A stretch of 64,000 nt of DNA from Aldehydirespirator sp965204415 (GCA_965204415.1 CBDBEL010000003.1:310001-374000), one strand, 5' to 3'; counted from the stretch's first letter, positions 41,262-50,306 are shown. Translations and numbers: made by a program. The notes: generated by a model not told the origin, from the sequence alone.

Positions 41262-43148
41262 ATGAAGTTCTGGCGCGTAATCGCCGCTCTGGCTGTCTTC
41301 ACACTTGTCGCGTCCGCTTGCGGAGACGACGAAGAGGCCGCTCCGGACACCAGCGCAGCCGACGCGGCCGCGCTCGAGCAGGCTCAGGCCGATGCCGCCG
41401 CCGCTCAAGCGGAGGCCGACGCGGCCGCCGCTGACGCCGACGCGGCCGCCGCGGCCGCTGCCGAGGCCGAAGCGGCCCTCGAGGCTGCCATGGCCGAAGC
41501 CGAGGGCGCAGTAGACCCGGAGGTCGTCGCCGAGCTCGAGGCGGAACTGGAAGCGGCCCAAGCTGAGGCCGCCGCAGCCAGGGAGGAAGCCGAAGCGGCT
41601 GCCGCCGCGGCTGAAGAGGCCGCCGCCGCGGCTGAGGCTCCGGCGGAGGAGCCCGAAGCGCCGGCCGAGGAGGGGCTATCGGGAACGCTTCGTGTCGCGG
41701 TCGACCGCGATGTTGAGAACCTCGACCCCAACTTCGCCAAGCAGATCATCGCCGAGACGTTCTCGCAGGCCGTGTTCGACAGCCTGATCACCTTCAGCTA
41801 TGAGGGCGACTTCATTCCGCTGCTGGCTTCCGAGTTCGCGTTCACATCCGACACGACCCTCGAGTTCTGGCTGCGGGAGGGGATCACCTTCCACAACGGC
41901 GAGACCTTCGACGCCAGGTCGGTGACCACCTCGGTGGCCAGGATGCAGGACGAGGACGAGGGATCGCACCTCATCAGGAACTTCGCCAGCATCGTCGACG
42001 TCGAGGTCGTCGACGACTACCACGTGATCATGCACCTGTCGGGTCCGGACGCGCAGCTGCTGCACGCCCTGACGAGGCTGCCGATGGTCCCGCCCGACCA
42101 CTATGCGGAGGTCGGCCAGGCCGAGTTCGCGCAGAACCCGATCGGCTCCGGGCCGTTCAAGTTCGTGGAGTACGTGATCGACAGCCACACCATCTTCGAA
42201 GCCAACCCCGACTACTGGGACGGCAGCCCCAAGGGCAAGCCCCTGGTCGCCGAGGTCGTCATGCGGGTGATCCCCGAGCCCACCACCCGGGTGTCCGAGC
42301 TGGTGACCGGCGGCGTGGATCTGATCGCGGCGGTCCCGCTCGACCAGCGCTCGGTGGTCACCGACGCCGGCATGACCAACATCAGCTACGCCGACGGGCG
42401 GGTGGCCGTGGCCCGCATCAACTCGTCGAACATCGGCGTGTCGGCGGATGCCGCCGAGGGCGAGTCCGCCAGGGGCTACGAGGCCCTCACCGACGTCAGG
42501 GTCAGGCAGGCCCTGAACTACGCGGTCGACCGCCAGACCATCATCGACGCCCTTCTCGGCGGGACCGCCACGCCGCTGGGCCAGCCCTTCGTTCCGGGCG
42601 GCTTCGGCTACAACCCCAACAACGAGGCCTACCCCTACGATCCGGACAAGGCTCGGGAACTGCTGGCCGCGGCCGGTTACGGCGACGGGCTCAACATCAA
42701 GCTCACCGCCCAGAACACCATCCTCTCCGACGTGCTGACCGCGCTGGTGGACTACTTCGCCGATGTGGGAGTCACCGCCGAACTCGAGGTGATCGAACCC
42801 GGGCTGGGGAATCAGAGGCTGCTGGCCGGGGACTACGACCCGCTGTTCATGAGCACCTGGTATCCGGCCGAGACGTTCTTCCACTTCCTGATCCGCTGCG
42901 AGGGGCTGATCAGCACCTACTGCAACCCGGATCTTGAGCCGCTGCTGCTGGAGGAGAAGCAGACACTGGACATCGGCGAGCGGAACCAGATCATCTGGCA
43001 GATCACCGACGTCCTCAGGGAGGAGGCGCCGGCGCTGTGGCTGTGGAACTCCGAGAGCACCGCCGGCGTGAACACGAACAAGGTCTCGGGCTGGAAGAGC
43101 CACGCCCGCGGCTGGATCATGTTCACCGACGTCTCCGTCAGCGAATAG
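41262..43148 (+). CDS. Peptide-type ABC substrate-binding lipoprotein with coiled-coil stalk
   Basis: This 628-residue receptor has a lipobox ending in Cys20 (VASAC). Residues 21 to about 139 are almost only Ala, Glu, Asp and Gln, a long alpha-helical or coiled-coil stalk that is not part of the family. The SBP_bac_5 domain begins at GTLRVAVDRDVENLDPNF and shows the family signature in FWLREGITFHNGETFDARSV. GGGGGAAA stands just before the ATG. It leads a complete dipeptide/oligopeptide (or nickel/opine) ABC operon through 47292. The ligand is not readable from sequence. Confidence 0.92.
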   Translation: MKFWRVIAALAVFTLVASACGDDEEAAPDTSAADAAALEQAQADAAAAQAEADAAAADADAAAAAAAEAEAALEAAMAEAEGAVDPEVVAELEAELEAAQAEAAAAREEAEAAAAAAEEAAAAAEAPAEEPEAPAEEGLSGTLRVAVDRDVENLDPNFAKQIIAETFSQAVFDSLITFSYEGDFIPLLASEFAFTSDTTLEFWLREGITFHNGETFDARSVTTSVARMQDEDEGSHLIRNFASIVDVEVVDDYHVIMHLSGPDAQLLHALTRLPMVPPDHYAEVGQAEFAQNPIGSGPFKFVEYVIDSHTIFEANPDYWDGSPKGKPLVAEVVMRVIPEPTTRVSELVTGGVDLIAAVPLDQRSVVTDAGMTNISYADGRVAVARINSSNIGVSADAAEGESARGYEALTDVRVRQALNYAVDRQTIIDALLGGTATPLGQPFVPGGFGYNPNNEAYPYDPDKARELLAAAGYGDGLNIKLTAQNTILSDVLTALVDYFADVGVTAELEVIEPGLGNQRLLAGDYDPLFMSTWYPAETFFHFLIRCEGLISTYCNPDLEPLLLEEKQTLDIGERNQIIWQITDVLREEAPALWLWNSESTAGVNTNKVSGWKSHARGWIMFTDVSVSE

Positions 43149-43218
43149 GCCCGGCCAGCCGGTAGCCGGTAAGAAAGAGCGGGTGGACGCGCCGAATCCA
43201 CTCAGCCTCTAGCCATCA

Positions 43219-44136
43219 ATGCTGAAGTTCCTGGTCCGCCGGATGCTGCACAGCATCCTGGTGCTGCTCGGCGTGCTGTTCGTGGTGCACGGGCTGCTGC
43301 TGCTGACCGGCGACCCGACCGCGGCGCTGCTGCCCCCCGACGCCGAGGAGGAGGTGCGCGAGAACCTCCGCCAGAAGCTCGGGCTCGACGACCCCTTCCC
43401 GGTCCAGTACGTCAAGTTCGTGGGGCGGGCGGTGCGGGGCAACTTCGGCGACTCGTTCCGGCAGGCCCGCCCCGCGTTCGAGTTCGTGTCGGAGAAGGCC
43501 GGTGAGACCATCAAGCTGGGGGCGGTGGGGCTGGCCATCTCGCTGGCGGTGGGAGGGCCGCTCGGGGCGCTGTCGGCGCTGAGGAAGGGCACCTGGATCG
43601 ACCGGACCGCCCGGATGGTGGCCGCCATGGGCCAGGCCATCCCCGACTTCTGGCTGGGCATCATGCTGATCCTCATCCTGGGGGTGAACCTGAACTGGCT
43701 ACCCATCTCGGGCACCGGTGACTGGAGGCATCTGGTGATGCCGGGGCTCGTCGTGGCCCTGCCCACACTGCCGGCGGTGGTCCGCATCTACCGGTCGAGC
43801 CTGATCGGGGTGCTCGACCGGGACTATGTGCGAGCGGCCCGGGCCCGGGGCCTCAACGGCGCGCAGGTCTTCGGCCGCCACGTGGCCCGCAACGCGGCCA
43901 TCCCGATCGTGACCGTCCTCGCCTTCGAGATCGGTTCGATCATGTCGGGCGCCCTCATCGCCGAGGTGATCTTCGCCTATCCGGGAATGGGCCGAGTGGC
44001 CTACCAGGCCATCATCAACCGCGACATCGCAGTGGTCCAGTCCTACGTGTTCATGGTCAGCCTGATCGTGGTGACCACCAACATGCTCCTGGACATCACC
44101 TACTCGCTGCTCGACCCGAGGGTGCGGGTGCGATGA
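43219..44136 (+). CDS. DppB/OppB-type ABC permease
   Basis: This 305-residue inner-membrane permease has six predicted helices and opens MLKFLVRRMLHSILVLLGV, typical of DppB. The cytoplasmic EAA-type loop that docks the ATPases is visible around YVRAARARGLNGAQVFGRH. It overlaps the next permease gene by 4 bases (ATGA). The start has only a weak ribosome site, 70 bases after the receptor stop. Confidence 0.93.
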   Translation: MLKFLVRRMLHSILVLLGVLFVVHGLLLLTGDPTAALLPPDAEEEVRENLRQKLGLDDPFPVQYVKFVGRAVRGNFGDSFRQARPAFEFVSEKAGETIKLGAVGLAISLAVGGPLGALSALRKGTWIDRTARMVAAMGQAIPDFWLGIMLILILGVNLNWLPISGTGDWRHLVMPGLVVALPTLPAVVRIYRSSLIGVLDRDYVRAARARGLNGAQVFGRHVARNAAIPIVTVLAFEIGSIMSGALIAEVIFAYPGMGRVAYQAIINRDIAVVQSYVFMVSLIVVTTNMLLDITYSLLDPRVRVR

Positions 44137-45059
44137 AGGTGCGGACCCGTCAGGAGACCGGCACGGCCGCCGAGGCGACGGCCTCGACGCGACGCCTGAC
44201 CCGGGCCGCCGAGGCGGCCAGGAGGCGCACCCGCGCCACGCTGATCCTGTCGGCCGGGTTCCTGGCGGTGGTGGTGCTGGTGTCGGTGCTGGCCCCCTGG
44301 ATCACCTGGCACGATCCGCTGGACGCCGAACTGGTCAACCGGCTGCAACCCCCGGGCTGGCTCGACGGCGGATCGTGGAGCCACCCGCTGGGAACCGACT
44401 CGACCGGCCGGGACCTGTTCACCCGGATGCTGTTCGGGGTGAGGCTGTCGCTGCTGATCGGGCTGGCCGCGGTGGCCTGCGGAGGCGTCATCGGGGTCAC
44501 CGCCGGGATCCTGGCCGGCTACTACGACGAGAAGATCGCGGCCGTCGGCTTCGGCCGGGTGGCCGACATCCAGCAGGCCATCCCGTTCGTGGTGCTGGCC
44601 CTGGCCGTGGTGGCCTCCATCGGCCCCTCGTTCCAGAACCTGATCCTGATCCTGGGCGTGGGTTCCTGGCTCTTCTACTACCGGATCGTACGGGGCGAGG
44701 TGCTCAAGATCCGCGAGGAGTCCTACATCGACGCGGCCAAAGCCATGGGGAAGTCCGACGCGGGCATCCTGATCTCCCACGTGCTGCCCAACAGCTTCGC
44801 GCCGGTCATCGTGATCGTGACCCTCTTCGTGCCGAGGCTGATCATGTTCGCGGCGGCTCTCAGCTTCCTGGGCCTGGGGGTCCAGCCGCCCCGGGCCGAG
44901 TTGGGCTTGATGATCTCCGAGGGCCGGGGGCTGATCCAGCAGGCCTGGTGGCTGACCGTGTTCCCGGGCGCGCTGCTGGCCGGGGTCGTGCTGGCCATGA
45001 ACACCCTGGGCGACTGGCTGCGGGAGAGGTTGGATCCCACCCTGAGGGTGAGGCAGTGA
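44133..45059 (+). CDS. DppC/OppC-type ABC permease
   Basis: This 308-residue partner permease has an N-terminal cytoplasmic tail of about 40 basic residues, six helices, HPLGTDSTGRDLFTRMLFG (a DppC hallmark) and an EAA loop near YIDAAKAMGKSDAGILISH. It is coupled to dppB-like by ATGA. An interspersed repeat (copy B) starts immediately after its stop and separates it from the ATPase genes. The last codons encode LRVRQ, a string that recurs in the frame reading out of the repeat. Confidence 0.93.
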   Translation: MKVRTRQETGTAAEATASTRRLTRAAEAARRRTRATLILSAGFLAVVVLVSVLAPWITWHDPLDAELVNRLQPPGWLDGGSWSHPLGTDSTGRDLFTRMLFGVRLSLLIGLAAVACGGVIGVTAGILAGYYDEKIAAVGFGRVADIQQAIPFVVLALAVVASIGPSFQNLILILGVGSWLFYYRIVRGEVLKIREESYIDAAKAMGKSDAGILISHVLPNSFAPVIVIVTLFVPRLIMFAAALSFLGLGVQPPRAELGLMISEGRGLIQQAWWLTVFPGALLAGVVLAMNTLGDWLRERLDPTLRVRQ

Positions 45060-45190
45060 GAGGCCGAGCGGATGAGGAGCGATTCATGAGGATCTTCGCG
45101 AGGCACGGAGCGAGGCCGTGGCCCGAGCGGCCCGTGAGCGCAGCGAACAAGAGCGGGAATGACACCGCTGCGACGCGACGGGCACTCGCC
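45060..45190 (+). repeat. Interspersed palindromic element, copy B
   Basis: This second copy shares with copy A the opening GAGGCCGAGCGGAT and a nearly identical 69-bp core (45111-45179), but it has lost the right inverted end after CTCGCC and carries different DNA between opening and core. It sits inside an operon, between the DppC stop and the DppD start, in the same orientation as the genes. The flanks CTGAGGGTGAGGCAGTGA and CTGAGAGTCAGACAGTAG are alike and may be a decayed target duplication. Confidence 0.8.
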
Positions 45191-45211
45191 CTGAGAGTCA
45201 GACAGTAGGTC

Positions 45212-46216
45212 ATGGCCCTCCCGGACCCCGCCGCCGAGGTCTTGCCGGTCCTCACCGTCGAGGGACTGACCGTCTCGTTCCGCGCCGTGGCCGGAGTGGT
45301 GCCCGCGGTTCGAGGTGTCGACGTGACCGTTGGTGCGGGCGAGACGGTGGCTCTGGTCGGCGAGTCGGGATCGGGCAAGAGCGCCTCGGTTCTCGGCATG
45401 CTCGGCCTGTTCCATCCCGACAGCGCCGCGGTCGAGGCCGACCGGTTCGAGTTCGAGGACATGACTCTCTCGGCCGGGCGCCGCGAGGACCTCCAGGATC
45501 TGCTGGGCACCCGCATCGGCATCATCTTCCAGGATCCGCAGAGCAGCCTCGACCCCACCATGAAGGTTGGCAAGCAGATCGCCGAAGTCCCCCGCCTGCG
45601 CCAGCGCCTGGACCGGGGCACGGCCCGCCAGAAGGTGCTCGACAGCCTCGCCGAGGTCGGCATCCGCGACCCCGAGTGGTGCGCGTCGGCCTACCCCCAC
45701 GAGCTGAGCGGCGGGATGCGCCAGCGGGCCATGATCGCCACGGTGATGATCGCCGGACCGTCGCTGCTGATCGCGGACGAGCCCACCACCGCGCTGGACG
45801 TGACCCTGCAGGCCCAGGTGATCGACCTCCTGGCCACGCTGCAGGAGGAGCAGGGCACGGGGATCCTGTTCATCACCCACGACCTTTCGCTGGTGTCGGA
45901 GTTCGCCGACCGGGTGATGGTGATGTACGCCGGCACGGTGGTCGAGTCGGGAGCCACCGAGGCCGTCGTCAAGCAGCCGTCGCATCCCTACACCAAGGCC
46001 CTGCTCGAGTCGGTCCCCCGCCTCGACGGGGGCCAGGTGAAACCGATACAGGGGCGCCCGCCCGATCCCCGGGAGCTGCCCAGCGGTTGCCCGTTCCGCA
46101 CCCGGTGCGATCATGCCCACGACCGCTGCGAGCAGGTCGAGCCGCCCGTCTACCGGCTGCCCAGCGGTCAGACGATCCGCTGCTGGCTCGGCGAGCAGGA
46201 GGGCGAGCCGTGCTGA
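45212..46216 (+). CDS. DppD/OppD-type ABC ATPase
   Basis: This 334-residue ATPase has Walker A GESGSGKS near residue 50, Q-loop IIFQDPQSSLDP, signature LSGGMRQR, Walker B LLIADEPTTALD and the switch His in FITHDLSLV. The C-terminal oligopeptide-transporter extension with cysteines (GCPFRTRCDHAHDRC) confirms the DppD/OppD branch. Its stop overlaps the GTG of the second ATPase gene. Confidence 0.95.
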   Translation: MALPDPAAEVLPVLTVEGLTVSFRAVAGVVPAVRGVDVTVGAGETVALVGESGSGKSASVLGMLGLFHPDSAAVEADRFEFEDMTLSAGRREDLQDLLGTRIGIIFQDPQSSLDPTMKVGKQIAEVPRLRQRLDRGTARQKVLDSLAEVGIRDPEWCASAYPHELSGGMRQRAMIATVMIAGPSLLIADEPTTALDVTLQAQVIDLLATLQEEQGTGILFITHDLSLVSEFADRVMVMYAGTVVESGATEAVVKQPSHPYTKALLESVPRLDGGQVKPIQGRPPDPRELPSGCPFRTRCDHAHDRCEQVEPPVYRLPSGQTIRCWLGEQEGEPC

Positions 46217-47292
46217 AACTGGGGGGTGTCTCCGGGGGTCGCCGCACCTTCCATGCGCCTCGCGACGACGGGGTCCTGCTCGAGCTGAGCGAAGTGGTCG
46301 TCTCCTACGCCCGGGGGGCGCTGGCCCTGCGCCAGCATGACGCCCTGCCCGCGGTGGGCGGCGTGTCGATGGCGGTGAAGGTGCGCGAGTCGGTGGGTCT
46401 GGTGGGCGAGTCGGGCAGCGGCAAGACCAGCCTCGGGCGCAGCATCATGAGGCTGGCCCCGCTCACCTCCGGCCAGATCTCGGTGGTCGAGCCGGACACC
46501 GCCGACGCCGACGGCTCGGGACGGGTCGCCCGCAGGCTGGCCCGGTCGGTGCAGATCATCTTCCAGGACCCCTACTCGAGCCTGGATCCCCGCCACAGCG
46601 TGGAACGGATCGTCAGCGACGCCATGCGGGTGCATCGGCTGGCACCGCGATCGGAGCGCTCCGCTCTGACCGCCGACCTGCTGGAGCGGGTCGGTCTGCC
46701 GGCCGCCTTCGCCAAGCGGTACCCGCACGAGCTGTCCGGCGGCCAGCGCCAAAGGGTGTGCATCGCCCGGGCGCTGGCCGTGCGGCCGCAGGTGATCATC
46801 TGCGACGAGCCCACCAGCGCCCTGGACGTCTCGATCCAGGCCCAGGTGATCGAGCTGCTGCAGGACCTCCAGCAATCCGAGGACCTGACCTTCCTGTTCA
46901 TCACTCACGACCTGGCTCTGCTGCCGCAGCTGGTTTCGAACGTGGCCGTGATGTACCTCGGCAAGCTGGTGGAGGTGGGACCGACCAGGGCCGTGCTCGA
47001 CAGCCCCCGCCACCCCTACACGGTGTCGCTGGTGTCGGCCGCTCCGGTGCTGGGCCAGCGCCGGGTTCGCAGCACGAGCCGGCTGCTCAAGCCCGACGAC
47101 GCGGCTGACGGCGCGACCGTGGGCTGCAGCTTCCGCCCCCGCTGCTGGCTCTACCCGACCCTGGAGGCCGAGCAGGCCCGGCGGTGCGAAGAGGACTCGC
47201 CCGCCCTCGAAGGGATCCCGGTCGCTATCGGCCGGCGGGCAGCCTGCCACCACGAGGACCTGATCGAGAGCCGGCAGCCGGCCACCACCTGA
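46210..47292 (+). CDS. DppF/OppF-type ABC ATPase
   Basis: This is the 360-residue second ATPase, starting at GTG 46210 with a 7-base overlap on DppD; the frame is open upstream but not ATPase-like. Walker A GESGSGKT, Q-loop IIFQDPYSSLDPRHS, signature LSGGQRQR, Walker B VIICDEPTSALD and FITHDLALL are all present, as is the C-terminal Cys motif GCSFRPRCW. With the receptor, two permeases and DppD it completes the importer. Confidence 0.95.
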   Translation: MLKLGGVSGGRRTFHAPRDDGVLLELSEVVVSYARGALALRQHDALPAVGGVSMAVKVRESVGLVGESGSGKTSLGRSIMRLAPLTSGQISVVEPDTADADGSGRVARRLARSVQIIFQDPYSSLDPRHSVERIVSDAMRVHRLAPRSERSALTADLLERVGLPAAFAKRYPHELSGGQRQRVCIARALAVRPQVIICDEPTSALDVSIQAQVIELLQDLQQSEDLTFLFITHDLALLPQLVSNVAVMYLGKLVEVGPTRAVLDSPRHPYTVSLVSAAPVLGQRRVRSTSRLLKPDDAADGATVGCSFRPRCWLYPTLEAEQARRCEEDSPALEGIPVAIGRRAACHHEDLIESRQPATT

Positions 47293-47419
47293 CAGCCGGC
47301 CCGCCTTCGACTTGCGATTTCATTGCCTGTCCGTCATTCTTCGAGTGCCGGAGCACCCTCCTGGCAGAGCGGACGAAGCTACCCGCGCACCTTCTTAGTT
47401 TCGCGCCGGGACTCAGATC

Positions 47420-47425
47420 TAGAGT
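47420..47425 (+). promoter_or_regulatory. -10 box for probable leaderless envelope-lipid operon
   Basis: TAGAGT (TANNNT) ends 7 bases before ATG 47433, and no ribosome site precedes that ATG, which suggests a leaderless transcript. A weaker candidate pair (TTGCGA 47312-47317, CATTCT 47335-47340) lies further upstream. Confidence 0.4.
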
Positions 47426-47432
47426 CGCGGCG

Positions 47433-48419
47433 ATGCTGCGCTGTTCTGAGATCGATGAGTCTCGGCGTCTGGTGAGCCCGCCGCTGGCATCACTGAGGGT
47501 CAGGGTCCTGCGGCTCGCCGCCGTCGGATTGGCGCGAGTGATCGACGGCGCCGCCTGGGCAGGTTCGCGCCTGCCGGCATGGCTGGCCCACGGACTGGCA
47601 GAGGGCGGAGGCAACATCCAATGGGCGCTGCGTCCCAAGAGGCGTCGAGATCTGTCCACCAACCTCTGTCACGCCGTCGGAGCACGCCCCGAGGATCCGC
47701 TCGTCAAACGGACCGTGCGCCGGGTGATGATCAACGAGTCCCACGTCGCAGCCGACCTGCTCTGGGCGATAGGGCAGCCCAGAGACTTCCTTGACAAGGT
47801 CGTCTACGAGAACTGGCACTTCGTCGACGGCACAGCCAGCGAGGGTCGAGGCCTGATCCTCGCCGGCACCCACCTGGGCGGCTGGGAGGTGGCCACCGCC
47901 ATCCCCGGAGAGAAGGTTCCGGTTCCCACCAACGTGATCGTGGCCGACAACTGGATCGCCTGGGCCATCGAGCACGTGCGTTCCGGGGTGGGGCTGAGGA
48001 TCATGTACCGGCAGGCAGCCGCCCTGCGCAGCGTGCGCAGGCTCCAGGACGGCGAGGCGGTGCTGCTGCTGGGCGACAACAGCGAGTTCGCCGGGCACAC
48101 CCACCGGGTGCGCTTCCTGGACAGCGAGATGCAGATGGCTGCGGGCGTGGCGGCGCTGGCTCGCCTCGCAGGCTCCCCCATCATCTCCTTCACGATCCTG
48201 CCGCTGGGCCCCCGCCGGTGGAAGGCCACGGTGGATCCGCCCATCGAACCGCCGCCCCCGCAGGAGGGACGGGACGGCGAGCAGGTGGTCCTGCAGCAGT
48301 TGGCCGATCGCTGGTCGGAGGCGATCAGGGCCAACCCCGAGCACTGGTCGATGGCCGCTCCCCTCGATTGGGTCGACACGAGCGCCGGCGCCGAGTCCCG
48401 GAACGAGCGGCCGGGATGA
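47433..48419 (+). CDS. LpxL/PatA-type lipid acyltransferase (LABLAT family)
   Basis: This 328-residue peripheral membrane acyltransferase has the catalytic HX4E motif H147-LGGW-E152 in LAGTHLGGWEVA. Other family blocks are a GLRIMYRQ segment, LQDGEAVLLLGDNS and an AALARLAGSPIISFTILP strand. In actinobacteria the closest role is that of PatA, which acylates phosphatidylinositol mannosides; LpxL-type action on lipid A is unlikely here. Its stop overlaps the next start by 4 bases (ATGA). With the PAP2-type and flippase-like genes it forms an envelope-lipid operon. Confidence 0.85.
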   Translation: MLRCSEIDESRRLVSPPLASLRVRVLRLAAVGLARVIDGAAWAGSRLPAWLAHGLAEGGGNIQWALRPKRRRDLSTNLCHAVGARPEDPLVKRTVRRVMINESHVAADLLWAIGQPRDFLDKVVYENWHFVDGTASEGRGLILAGTHLGGWEVATAIPGEKVPVPTNVIVADNWIAWAIEHVRSGVGLRIMYRQAAALRSVRRLQDGEAVLLLGDNSEFAGHTHRVRFLDSEMQMAAGVAALARLAGSPIISFTILPLGPRRWKATVDPPIEPPPPQEGRDGEQVVLQQLADRWSEAIRANPEHWSMAAPLDWVDTSAGAESRNERPG

Positions 48420-49075
48420 GGATCCTCCGAGAGTTCGCCATCGGTGGCGCTTGCCTGGGCTGCTACTACCTCGTGCGCCGCCTGGTGTGGAACGAGCGGG
48501 GCCGGCGCCGAGCCGCCCGCAACGCCGGCCGGGTCGTGGCCGCCGAGGAACGGCTCGGACTTCGCGTCGAGCCCGCCGTCCAGCGAGCCGCGCTGCGCCA
48601 TCGCCGCCTGGTCGACATGCTCAACCTGGGGTACGCGGTCGGCAACATCACCCTGAGCGCCGGTTGGCTCATCGTGCTCCACCGCAGGGGCAGCCCCGCC
48701 TTCGTGAGGGAGCGGCGGGCGGCGGTGGCGGCCTATGTCGGCGCCCTCCCGGTGTTCCTGGCCTTCCCCACCGCCCCGCCCCGCAGCCGCGACGATCAGG
48801 TGGACACCCTGCTCGACCGGGGAATCGACCTGGATCACCGGTGGCTGGTGCGCTTGTACAACCCGATCGCGGCCATGCCCAGCCACCATGTGGCCTTCGC
48901 GATGGTGACCGGGCTGGGCATGGCCCGTTTCGCCCGCAATCCGCTGGTGCGCGTCTTCGGGGCCGTCTATCCGGCCGCGGTGTCCCTGGTGGTGGTGGCC
49001 ACCGGCAATCACTACACAGCCGACGTGATCGCCGGAGCCGCCCTCGGGGCCACGGCCCGAGTCGCGACTCGCTGA
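48416..49075 (+). CDS. PAP2-superfamily membrane phosphatase/phosphotransferase
   Basis: This 219-residue protein has about five hydrophobic segments. The PAP2 C2 motif appears as MPSHHVAFAMV and C3 as NHYTADVIAGAALG; C1 is less clear, as in the inositol-phosphotransferase (Aur1/Ipt1-like) branch. Such enzymes move or remove lipid phosphate head groups at the membrane surface. Coupling to the acyltransferase gene suggests both act on the same (phospho)glycolipid. Confidence 0.8.
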   Translation: MRILREFAIGGACLGCYYLVRRLVWNERGRRRAARNAGRVVAAEERLGLRVEPAVQRAALRHRRLVDMLNLGYAVGNITLSAGWLIVLHRRGSPAFVRERRAAVAAYVGALPVFLAFPTAPPRSRDDQVDTLLDRGIDLDHRWLVRLYNPIAAMPSHHVAFAMVTGLGMARFARNPLVRVFGAVYPAAVSLVVVATGNHYTADVIAGAALGATARVATR

Positions 49076-49088
49076 GCGAGCCCGCCCC

Positions 49089-50306
49089 ATGCCTGGTGGA
49101 ACCGCGCCCGGCCCGCAGGATCAGCCGGCGAGCGAGGCCATGTCGCCGGCCGCCGCCGACCGGCTGGAGAACCTTAGGAGTCTGCGACCGGGCCAGGTGA
49201 TCCTGGCGGTCGGCGTGGCCGTGATCGTGACCACGGTGCTGGTGGTGTCGATTGGCCGGCTGGCCGGCTTCGCCAAGTTGGGAGACACGCTCAACGGCGC
49301 CACCTGGGGCTGGCTCGGGCTGTGCGCGCTCGGCCAGCTCGGAGTCTTCGCCGGCTATGCGGGAGCCTTCCGGGCGTCGGTGGCCGGCAGCGGCGACCTG
49401 CTCGCCGAGCGTGCCATCAGCGATGCGGGCGACGCCGGCTCCGGCGGCATCGACGCGGACACCGCCGCCGACGACCACGATCCCGGCGTCGAGAACGGCC
49501 AAGGCCCCCGGGTGGGTGTCTGGCTCTCGCTGAAGGTGGCGCTGGCCGGCTTCGGACTCACCCAGCTGGTGGCCGCCGGTGGGGCGGCCGGCATGGCGTT
49601 CACGTTCTGGATGCTGCGCCGGCTGGGGTTCTCCAAGAAGAACGCCATGTTGCAGCTCATCACCCTCAATACCGCGGTGTACTTCGTGTTCGGCGGGTTG
49701 GGATGGCTGGGCGCGCTGCTGGGGCTGGTGGACTCCGAGGTTCCCAAGGCCATGACGGGGAGCTGGCTGGCCGGCTTCGCGGCGGTGATCGCCCTGGCCC
49801 TCTGGTTCACCCAGCCTCAGCGGACCGCCACCTTCGCCGCGGCCGACGACGCCCCCCGGATCCGCCGGGCGCTGGCTGTGGGCGTCGCGGCCGCGGCCCG
49901 GGTGCGGGCCTGCACGCACACCAACGACGGGCGCCGCCTGCTGGCCTGGGCCCTTCTGTACTGGGTCGGCGACCTGGTGAGCCTGTGGGCCGCGCTGCGA
50001 GCCTTCGGCGTGACCGTCGGTGTGGGCGCCATCGTCATTGCCTACGTCCTGGGCTATCTCGCCCAGTCGGTGCCGATACCCCTGATCGCCACCGGCGGCG
50101 TGGACGCAGCCACCACGTTCACCCTGGCCGCGGTGGGTGTCCCCATCGAGGTGGCTCTGCTGGGGGTGGTGGCCCACCGGGTGTTCGCCTTCTGGCTGCC
50201 GATGATCCCGGGCCTGTGGTCGGCCACCGTGCTAGTGCGCGACGAGATGCCCGCTAACGGGCGAAGGGGTCGGCTGCTCCGACAGGTGATCCGGGAGCGA
50301 AGGTGA
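49089..50306 (+). CDS. LPG-synthase-TM/UPF0104 flippase-like membrane protein
   Basis: This 405-residue protein has about eight membrane helices matching the N-terminal flippase part of lysylphosphatidylglycerol synthases, without the cytoplasmic aminoacyltransferase domain. A 45-residue acidic Asp/Gly-rich insert (near 105-145) sits between the second and third helices. Markers are QLVAAGGAAGMAFTFWMLRRLG and a late IPLIATGGVDAATTF. It starts 13 bases after the PAP2 gene. Its last 53 bases overlap the 3' end of the P450 gene on the other strand. Lipid or glycolipid flipping is plausible. Confidence 0.8.
   Translation: MPGGTAPGPQDQPASEAMSPAAADRLENLRSLRPGQVILAVGVAVIVTTVLVVSIGRLAGFAKLGDTLNGATWGWLGLCALGQLGVFAGYAGAFRASVAGSGDLLAERAISDAGDAGSGGIDADTAADDHDPGVENGQGPRVGVWLSLKVALAGFGLTQLVAAGGAAGMAFTFWMLRRLGFSKKNAMLQLITLNTAVYFVFGGLGWLGALLGLVDSEVPKAMTGSWLAGFAAVIALALWFTQPQRTATFAAADDAPRIRRALAVGVAAAARVRACTHTNDGRRLLAWALLYWVGDLVSLWAALRAFGVTVGVGAIVIAYVLGYLAQSVPIPLIATGGVDAATTFTLAAVGVPIEVALLGVVAHRVFAFWLPMIPGLWSATVLVRDEMPANGRRGRLLRQVIRERR

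Noticed and set aside
45060..45208. Small protein reading out of the interspersed element (VSAANKSGNDTAA)
   Set aside because: The same string appears from all three element copies in different contexts without proper start codons or ribosome sites, so it reflects the repeat, not a gene.
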